This document shows, piece after piece, positions 57,667-64,000 of a stretch of DNA of 64,000 bases (the stretch's first letter is position 1; the number at the start of each line of letters is the position of its first letter). Source of the stretch: Talaromyces rugulosus (taxonomy: Eukaryota; Ascomycota; Eurotiomycetes; Eurotiales; Trichocomaceae); NCBI RefSeq assembly GCF_013368755.1, contig NC_049565.1, positions 2,852,001-2,916,000 on the forward strand, given 5' to 3'. A model generated the notes under the pieces. The model did not search any database. It worked only from the letters and a program-made list of their open reading frames with translations, and was not told where the DNA came from. The position numbers and the translations under genes are program-made.

Positions 57667-59102
57667 TTGTTGTTGTTGGTGTGACGATGAAAACCGGTCT
57701 ATGTCGTCCATATCCGGGTATCGCTATCCGGGCATCGATCCGGGCAGCTGTCGTCTGATGAACCTTGGCCACATTTGCCGAACGAGCTGCCAACCCTTGG
57801 CTGTTTGCAGGATGATTTGGTATATTAAAGTTGGCAGGATTGTAGTGTGTATCCACATTGGAAACCGAAAACCTCGCTGGGGATATTTCGTTGCTGCATC
57901 CCCTTATTTGTGAGGATGAAAATAATTGCTTTTTTACTAGATATAACGTCCTTGGGGCTTTTAAAATGGTCTTATTTTCTCTTCGCCAATAGCGATGTTT
58001 CCCGAGTCATGATCCTAGCACCTGAGTGAAACGTCAATATGCAGTTTGTACGATCAACCATGATGCCAATGTTTTTGTTGCCCCCTATTAGCGGTTATAA
58101 ATAGCACCCAGGAATGCTGACCAGCCTACTCCGTATAAAAATCATTAAAGAATGATAGTAGTATATTATTTTTGAGAAAAATAAGATGCAATAGATTAAA
58201 TATATACATGTAACAGTAAATAAATATTTGTATGTTTACATATAATAAACACAGTTGGTATTTTATATATATATATATATATAATGAAGGACGTTGTTGT
58301 GACTACCATTGTCGCACCTGATTCGATGTTATCAGCATAATATAATACGAATCCTTTCAATTTCCGCCATCTATTTTCAGCACGTTACTAAATTCCTAGC
58401 GATTGAGCTATTTGATTCTGACTTGATTCGGCAAACCCCGTGGGCTGTTCTTATACAATGTTAATTCCAAAGCTGTTAAAGCTCCATTATACATTTCTCA
58501 GTGATAGCTATCTACTATTTCTCCTAGTTCCTCCAAGCCTTCTATATAAATTATTAGCAAACAAGTTGCCACTCTAAATACCCACGAGCCTCTTACCCTA
58601 CTATTTTTTAGCGATTTAGCTTTTCGTTATTTCCCAATTCCGAACCATCGGTATGAAAAAGTATATCCTGGAGAAAAATCTAGAAAAGCTGATTTGCCCT
58701 ATTTTGCGGGGGCCGCATAGGTACGGCTACGCCTGGAGACCGGCCCGGGAGCCGGTCTACTTGGACTCTGTGTAATAATTACCAGGAATAAATGATAATT
58801 GACTCGTAGTTATCTACCACTATCAGTTTAATAAACTAACCACTCCACCCGGGCTTGGCTTAAGGATAGCCTATTATTGGCCGAAACCACTCCTATCTGG
58901 GGAGACAGCGCCTTCCCCACTCCGGCGTTGATGATCGTTACCACGTTTCACCCGCCTTCTTAGCCCGTTCGCGAACCTTTTATCGCTTTGACAGCCAGAG
59001 CGTTACTTTACCGAGTACTACATAAATGGACCGTCGCCCTTGGCTGTTTGCTGGTCCTTGACTTTTTCATCAATTTGCATGGCATCCCCTCGTTAGAACA
59101 AA
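57667..59102. other. AT-rich spacer with tandem TA and an inverted repeat, no gene
   Basis: Contains (TA)n at 58264-58283 and a GC-rich hairpin at 58737-58758 (AGACCGGC and GCCGGTCT around CCGGGA) in otherwise AT-rich sequence. The promoter of the amino acid permease is at the right end. No gene seen. Confidence 0.5.
58737..58758. repeat. Short perfect inverted repeat
   Basis: 8-bp arms AGACCGGC / GCCGGTCT separated by 6 nt; could be a remnant of a transposable element or a chance hairpin. Confidence 0.5.
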
Positions 59103-60755
59103 ATGGCAACGCACGGGATTGAATCGGTCTCCCCCCCCCCGGCGCACGACGACTATGAGGCCGGCGGCGAAAAACACAATGCGATGCGCGCCCTGGTCGA
59201 GACCGACCTGCTGGACGAGCGATATGCCCAGACCCAGCGAGGTCTGCGCAGTCGCCATGTGCAGATGATGGCTCTCGGAGGCACCATTGGCACCGGTCTG
59301 TTTGTGGGTGCTGGCCAGTCGCTCGCCATTGGCGGCCCAGCCTCGCTGCTGATCGGCTACATCTTTATTTCCTGTCTGGTGTATTGTCTGGTCACCGGCA
59401 TTGCGGAAATCGGCGCCTACCTGCCCGTGCATGGCGGTACCATGAGCTACCACGGTTTTCGCTACGTGTCGCGCAGTCTGGGCTTTGCGATGGGATATCT
59501 GTACTGGTACTCGATTGGCATTTTGGTGCCGTACGAGATCACTGCCGCGTCGCTGGTTATTGATTATTGGAACCCGGGAGTCAACGTCGCTGTGTGGATT
59601 ACTATCATGCTGGTCATCATCGTGCTGCTCAACTACCTGCCCGTCAAGGTTTACGGCGAATCCGAGTTTTGGTTTGCCGGTCTGAAGATTTTGACCTTGG
59701 TCGGCTTGCTGTTTCTGAGCTTTATTCTCTTCTGGGGAGGCGGCCCCAACCGCCATCGCCTGGGCTTCCACTACTGGCACAATCCGCGCGCCATGAACAC
59801 GTACATTGTCGAGGGGAATGCCGGCCGGTTTGTCGGTTTACTGCAGTGCATTGTGTCGAGTGCCATTGCTTTTATTTTTGCGCCGGAGCTGATTGTTATT
59901 TCCGGCGGTGAAATGGAGTCCCCCCGTCGCAACGTACCGCGCGCTGCTCGTCGCTACATCTACCGACTGGTGTTTTTCTATATCTTTGCCGTGCTGGCCA
60001 TTAGTGTCATTTGCCCCTCGGACGACTCGCGCTTGACCAACGGTGGTGCCGGCGCAGGCTCGTCGCCGTTTGTGGTCGGTATTCAAAACGCCGGCATCCC
60101 CGTGCTGGACAGCATTGTCAATGCCGCCGTGTTGACCTCGGCCTGGTCGGCGGGCAACTCGTTCTTGTACATGTCCTCGCGATCCTTGTATGGTTTAGCC
60201 ATGTCCGGCAACGCCCCCAGCGTTTTCAAAACCTGCAACCGATGGGGTGTGCCCTGGGTGTCCGTGTCCTGCTCCGCGCTTTTCTCGTTGCTGGCCTACC
60301 TCTCCGTCGGCACCTCGAGTTCTGTCGTCTTTAACTGGTTTGTCAATTTTACCAATACCTCGGGCTTCATCTCCTGGTTTTGCTGCTGCATTGTATATTT
60401 CCGCTTCCGCAAGGCCGCCGACACCCAGGGCGTCGAGCGGCCGTACAAATCCTGGCTGCAGCCGTACGGATCGTACATTGGCATGGCCGGCGCGTTGTTT
60501 TTGACGCTGATTAATGGGTTTTCGGTGTTTTTCCCGTCCAAGTGGTCGGTCAATAACTTTTTTACGGCTTATATCGGTATCCCCGCGTTTTTGTTGTTGT
60601 ACTTTGGACATCGCATTGTGTATTGGAATGATCCCTGGGCGTGGAAGCCTGAGGATGTCGATATGCATACGGGGCTGGACGAGATTATTGCGGCGGAGAG
60701 GCCAGCGCCGGTGTATGATACATGGTACAAGAAGCTGCTGGTTTTGATTGAGTGA
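59103..60755 (+). CDS. YAT-family amino acid permease
   Basis: Plasma-membrane proton-coupled amino acid transporter of the fungal YAT family. Single exon, 550 residues, about 12 membrane segments. Family signature near the start: RHVQMMALGGTIGTGLFVGA, then GQSLAIGGPASLLIGYIF. Further motifs are PVHGGTMSYHGFRYVSRSLG, FAPELIVISGGEMESPRRNV, SAGNSFLYMSSRSLYGLAMS and NTSGFISWFCCCIVYFRFRK; the tail ends YDTWYKKLLVLIE. Compared with its AT-rich surroundings the gene is GC-rich. The specific amino acid cannot be told; general or dicarboxylic amino acid permeases are closest in feel. Convergent with the alcohol dehydrogenase, 94 bp apart across a TA repeat. Confidence 0.9.
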   Translation: MATHGIESVSPPPAHDDYEAGGEKHNAMRALVETDLLDERYAQTQRGLRSRHVQMMALGGTIGTGLFVGAGQSLAIGGPASLLIGYIFISCLVYCLVTGIAEIGAYLPVHGGTMSYHGFRYVSRSLGFAMGYLYWYSIGILVPYEITAASLVIDYWNPGVNVAVWITIMLVIIVLLNYLPVKVYGESEFWFAGLKILTLVGLLFLSFILFWGGGPNRHRLGFHYWHNPRAMNTYIVEGNAGRFVGLLQCIVSSAIAFIFAPELIVISGGEMESPRRNVPRAARRYIYRLVFFYIFAVLAISVICPSDDSRLTNGGAGAGSSPFVVGIQNAGIPVLDSIVNAAVLTSAWSAGNSFLYMSSRSLYGLAMSGNAPSVFKTCNRWGVPWVSVSCSALFSLLAYLSVGTSSSVVFNWFVNFTNTSGFISWFCCCIVYFRFRKAADTQGVERPYKSWLQPYGSYIGMAGALFLTLINGFSVFFPSKWSVNNFFTAYIGIPAFLLLYFGHRIVYWNDPWAWKPEDVDMHTGLDEIIAAERPAPVYDTWYKKLLVLIE

Positions 60756-60827
60756 TCGATCTGTTGTATGTACAGTATATATCCAAACAAATATTGTATA
60801 TGAGGAATTAAATAGGCATACCTAGTG

Positions 60828-60849
60828 TATATATATATATATATATATA
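60828..60849. repeat. (TA)n microsatellite
   Basis: About 22 nt of TA dinucleotides between the permease and alcohol dehydrogenase 3' ends. Confidence 0.9.
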
Positions 60850-62024
60850 CTAAGAAACCCGCACAACCAACCTCCCCACCACATCTCCATCCTCCAACCT
60901 CTGAAACGCCGTAGCTACTTCTTCTTCCTTAAACGCAACAACCTCAACTCTAGGCACCACGATTTTCTCGTCTGCCATCGCCAACAACTCATCCATCTGC
61001 GTCTCCGTGCCAGCACTCGCTCCCACAATGCTTAACCCACGACTGCTAATCTCAATCGGCGCGACCGGAAACAAGAAATCATTCCTGGGCAGTCCCACAA
61101 CAACAAGCACGCCGCCGTTGCGTACAAGCCGTGGCGCAAGACTGAATGCGTCCTCGGCGCCAGAGACAATAATGGCGGCGTGCGCGGCTTCTTCTTCGCT
61201 GTCGTCTATTAGTTGTTTTATGCGAGTGGGTATGTCGGAAGTAGTGGTGATGTCGATGTAATGTTCAGCGCCGAGCGAGAGGCACAGTTTCTCCTTTTCG
61301 GCGCCTGCGTCAATGGCGACTACGCGATATCCCCGGTGTCGCGCAATCTGTACGCCGAGATGGCCCAGTCCTCCGCCTGCGCCGAGCACTACCACCACCG
61401 GTTTATCACCAGTAGTATTACTACTACTAGTAGTAGCAGCAGTAGCAGCAGCAGCAAGATGAGCATCCAGCTTCGAAACAGCACCAACAAGCGTATGCCC
61501 CGCACACATCAACGGCGCCGCCAGTTTCGAGTCCAAACCATCCGGCACAAGACTGACAAACGCCGGTCTCGCAAGCGCGTATTCTTGCAATGTGCCATGC
61601 ACGCTACGCCCAGTGTTGAGTTGGTTTGGGCAGTGGTTTGTCTGGCCACGAAGACATAGTGAGCAGGAACCGCAGGCCTGCCAGACCCATTTTATGCCCA
61701 CGCGGCGATGCAACCATTTAGTAGGAGTGTTGTGGCCGAGTTGGACGATGGTGCCGACGGCTTCGTGGCCGGGGATTGGGGTGTATTTGCTGAAGGCGTG
61801 TAGGTTGCGGAGGTCTGAGCCGCTGGATACACTTTTACATTAGTATATATATATATATATATATATGGATTGGAAAGAGGAGGAGACCAGATTCCGGAAT
61901 ACTCAATCTTTACGAGGATCTCGCCGTCGCCGGGCTGTGGGGTGGGAATCGTGCGGATTTGGACGGTGCCGTGCGGCCCGGGGTTGTCTATCCAGACGGC
62001 TTTTTGGGTTGGGGGGATGGTCAT
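60850..62024 (-). CDS. Zinc-dependent medium-chain alcohol dehydrogenase
   Basis: NAD(P)-dependent MDR dehydrogenase. Exons 61888-62024 and 60850-61822, 65-nt intron with a weak GTCTCC donor and a TA repeat inside, 369 residues. The splice restores the catalytic zinc segment IEYSGICGSDLRNLHAFSKY, followed by PIPGHEAVGTIVQLGHN. Structural zinc cysteines are in CGSCSLCLRGQTNHC. The cofactor-binding loop is VVVLGAGGGLGHLGVQIARH, followed by acidic VVAIDAGAE, which suggests NAD. A poly-Ala/Thr/Ser insertion precedes the Rossmann part. The substrate is unknown; family members reduce or oxidise short alcohols and aldehydes. Confidence 0.87.
61844..61866. repeat. (TA)n microsatellite within an intron
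   Basis: TA dinucleotide run inside the alcohol dehydrogenase intron; length changes would alter intron size without changing the protein. Confidence 0.9.
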
Positions 62025-62225
62025 TGTATGGTTTATGCATAGAGTGTGTGGTAGTATTCATACGTGTGGTTAAATGTGTTGAATGTATATGCTATATATT
62101 CAATGTTGTGGTTAGGGTTGACCTCGGTAATCAAGAGCGGGAGGCTTTCGGCATATACATACGGATGTCTATGCATGTACTAGTATGTATTTAGTAGATG
62201 CACACTTAATGATAGTATATACAAT

Positions 62226-63119
62226 TCAGACTCTCCGACGTAGTCCAGCACGCCGCGTCTTTGCCCTTGTAGGGATATCCTCGTCGCCATCTTCCAACAA
62301 AGCCTTGCGCTTTTCGACAGCTGCCTTTTCAACAGCAGCTTTCTTCACCGCGACTTTCTTTATAGTAGCACCTTTCTTTAAAACAGTCGACTTTGTATCC
62401 CCCGGCATTTTCTCCTCTGCCAACAACTGCACCAACCCGGCAATCCGCTTCGCTCGCGTCCGCTCAGCGCCCGTATACAGTTTCATTAGCACTGTATATC
62501 TTGCAGTCTTGCTCTGCCTCTCAAAAAACCCTTGGGCAGCTGGCACCGCAGCCAACGCCGCCGCAAAATCATCAGGAACCGTCATCGTCGCGGGTCCCGC
62601 GTACGCGCGCGCCCATCGGCCATCTGCCTTGGCTGCTTCAACTGCCGAAATCCCCGCTGGACGCATGCGGAAAGCATGTTGTTGTTGTTGTTGTGGTTTC
62701 CCCTCGTCTTCCTGCTGTTGCTGCAACAAGCGCGTTACAGTGTCCACATTCTTCTGCGACCAGATACTTTTGGGACGACGCGGGGTGTAGCGGGTCAGAT
62801 ACCAGTCTGCGTCAAAGGAGTTGGCCTGTCCATCAATCCAGCCGAAACAAAGCGCGACTTGGACTGCGTCGGCGGCGGAGACGGAGGGGATGCCGGACGC
62901 CTTTTTGGCAATTTTTAGATGAAATCCGGGGATTTGGGTGTGTGAGTGTTCGAGAAAGGACTCGAGGGCCGAGGCGTTGGGGAATGAGTGGATTGGGAGG
63001 TCTGTTGGTGGTGGCATGCTGACAGTCGTAATGGTACTACTTTCGGCTCGTGCCGGAAAAAGGTGTGGCTTCAGAGCCAGCCGGAGACTTTGCACACAGA
63101 GCGCATGGCGCAGGCGCAT
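62226..63119 (-). CDS. YdeI/OmpD-associated-like protein, possible mitochondrial or nucleolar targeting
   Basis: Single exon, 297 residues. Core matches the YdeI/OmpD-associated family (implicated in bacteria in peptide stress tolerance; role in fungi unknown): LKIAKKASGIPSVSAADAVQ, ALCFGWIDGQANSFDADWYL, TRYTPRRPKSIWSQKNVDTV and RMRPAGISAVEAAKADGRW. The start at 63119 gives an Arg-rich, amphipathic N-terminus (MRLRHALCVQSLRLALKPHL) that could be a mitochondrial presequence; Met36 (MPPPTDLP) is an alternative start nearer the conserved core. The C-terminus is a Lys/Ala-rich tail (KKVAVKKAAVEKAAVEKRKA). A polyglutamine insertion lies in the middle. Confidence 0.8.
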   Translation of the reverse strand: MRLRHALCVQSLRLALKPHLFPARAESSTITTVSMPPPTDLPIHSFPNASALESFLEHSHTQIPGFHLKIAKKASGIPSVSAADAVQVALCFGWIDGQANSFDADWYLTRYTPRRPKSIWSQKNVDTVTRLLQQQQEDEGKPQQQQQHAFRMRPAGISAVEAAKADGRWARAYAGPATMTVPDDFAAALAAVPAAQGFFERQSKTARYTVLMKLYTGAERTRAKRIAGLVQLLAEEKMPGDTKSTVLKKGATIKKVAVKKAAVEKAAVEKRKALLEDGDEDIPTRAKTRRAGLRRRV

Positions 63120-63771
63120 AACCTGCGAACTACTGGATGTGTGAATATGTTGTAAGCCGGGTTCTGTTGAGGTTCAAGTCTGGAGAGTCTGGAGAAAGCT
63201 CTGCCCCACCCAGACACCCTGATTGGCCAGCGCCAATATGACGGTTGCGGGCGGTCGGTGAGGCTATTCCGCTAGAGCACGCGCTATCTCGCTATCAAAA
63301 ACAGGAATTGTCGCGCTGGAAGCCTGGAACAGCTCCAGTCTGGAATCTAGAGCTGCGCGGAGTAGTTGAGGAGGGGCTGGAAAGGGGCGTGTGGAGGAGA
63401 GTATCCCATAATCTAGAGAAGCACAGAGTAAATGCCAAAATGGAGTAAACAAGCCGCATGTGCTAGCAAGTATGCCATGATGTCACTGTCACAGTCGCAC
63501 TGCTTGTTCCTTGTTTGTGCTCTTTGGGATGAAATGGAGTGGTTGACTTTACGGTGGGACTAGTTAGCAGTTAGTCGCTACCCCAGACCTCCTTCCTTCA
63601 TTATTAGCTACAACGCTCCTTCCCTGTCAACCTTCCTTCCCCGCCCCCTCCTCGCCGCCCCCCTCGTCTTCTTCTCTTCCCTTCTATCTCGACCAATTCA
63701 CTCTTGTTTTTTTTGTTCTGTTCTACTCTCATCGATCTCTACCTTCTACTCTATAATTAAATACAAAACCC
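63120..63771. other. Divergent promoter region, no gene seen
   Basis: Spacer between the YdeI-like gene (minus) and the branching enzyme (plus). A C/T-rich stretch at 63590-63720 is typical of strong fungal promoters and leaders. Confidence 0.6.
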
Positions 63772-64000
63772 ATGGCCGTTTCGACCGTCCCGCCCGATGG
63801 TACTGGTACGTACCTTCCCCGCTCCGCTGCTGTTTGCCGCTGCTAACCAGCTATGCTCAGGTGTCCTCCAGCTCGACCCGTGGCTCGAACCCTACACAGA
63901 CGCTTTGAAGACGCGATACTCGTATGCCCAGCAGTGGATCAAAAAGATTGACGAGCTCGAAGGAGGCCTGGAGAAGTTCAGCAGGGTGTGCTTTTCCCCA
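63772..64000 (+). CDS. gbeA: 1,4-alpha-glucan (glycogen) branching enzyme, 5' end only
   Basis: Glycogen branching enzyme (GH13) introduces alpha-1,6 branches in glycogen. Only the first exons are here: 63772-63805, a 55-nt intron 63806-63860 (GTACGT, GCTAACC branch, GCTCAG), and an exon from 63861 to about 63985, followed by a GTGTGC that is probably the next donor. The N-terminus reads MAVSTVPPDGTGVLQLDPWL, then EPYTDALKTRYSYAQQWIKK and ELEGGLEKFSR, closely matching the start of fungal branching enzymes. CBM48 and catalytic domains lie beyond the window. Confidence 0.85.

Noticed and set aside
63245..63448. 67-codon frame in the branching enzyme promoter
   Set aside because: No homology visible and located in a promoter region.

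Overview
The window comes from the nuclear genome of a filamentous ascomycete, most likely Eurotiales (Aspergillus/Penicillium/Talaromyces type). The genes carry short GT-AG introns (about 48-81 nt) with CTAAC-like branch sites. Recognisable families include the velvet regulator VeA, an AA9 polysaccharide monooxygenase, a Zn2Cys6 regulator, a DUF3176 protein and a glycogen branching enzyme. All identifications are from reading the sequence; no database was searched.

Left part (1-20.5 kb): the 5' end of a secreted AA9 LPMO (minus), an ER-anchored Mga2/Spt23-type regulator, the TRAPPII subunit Trs130 (its true N-terminus sits in a small upstream exon), an oleate Delta-12 desaturase, a broken F-box-like gene, and the recombination mediator Rad57. 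The lipid-sensing regulator and the desaturase lie close together.

Middle (20.5-40 kb): a gene desert of about 7 kb leads into veA, whose leader carries two overlapping tiny uORFs and a likely 5' UTR intron. It is followed by a low-complexity nuclear protein, an APC-family permease (minus) and a KdmA/JMJD2-type histone demethylase (minus).

Cluster (42.0-52.5 kb): a Zn2Cys6 regulator, glucosamine-6-phosphate deaminase (NagB), an MFS transporter, N-acetylmuramate-6-phosphate etherase (MurQ) and anhydro-N-acetylmuramate kinase (AnmK). Together these form most of a bacterial peptidoglycan-sugar salvage route: import of (anhydro)MurNAc, phosphorylation to MurNAc-6-P, lactyl ether removal to GlcNAc-6-P, then, after a deacetylase not found here, deamination to fructose-6-P. 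All three enzyme genes have several fungal introns that splice in frame, so they are resident eukaryotic genes rather than contamination. This is the strongest candidate for an undescribed system in the window.

Decayed zone (52.5-59 kb): AT-rich sequence with a DUF3176 pseudogene (frameshift plus stop), the tail of an ABC transporter, and an elongator tRNA-Met(CAT) gene. The tRNA gene has a normal 36-nt anticodon intron and also a second 55-nt insertion in the D-stem that looks exactly like a spliceosomal intron (GTAAG, TACTAAT, TTCAG). Removing both gives a perfect tRNA cloverleaf.

Right end (59-64 kb): a YAT-family amino acid permease, a zinc alcohol dehydrogenase (minus), a YdeI/OmpD-associated-like protein (minus), and the first exons of the glycogen branching enzyme.
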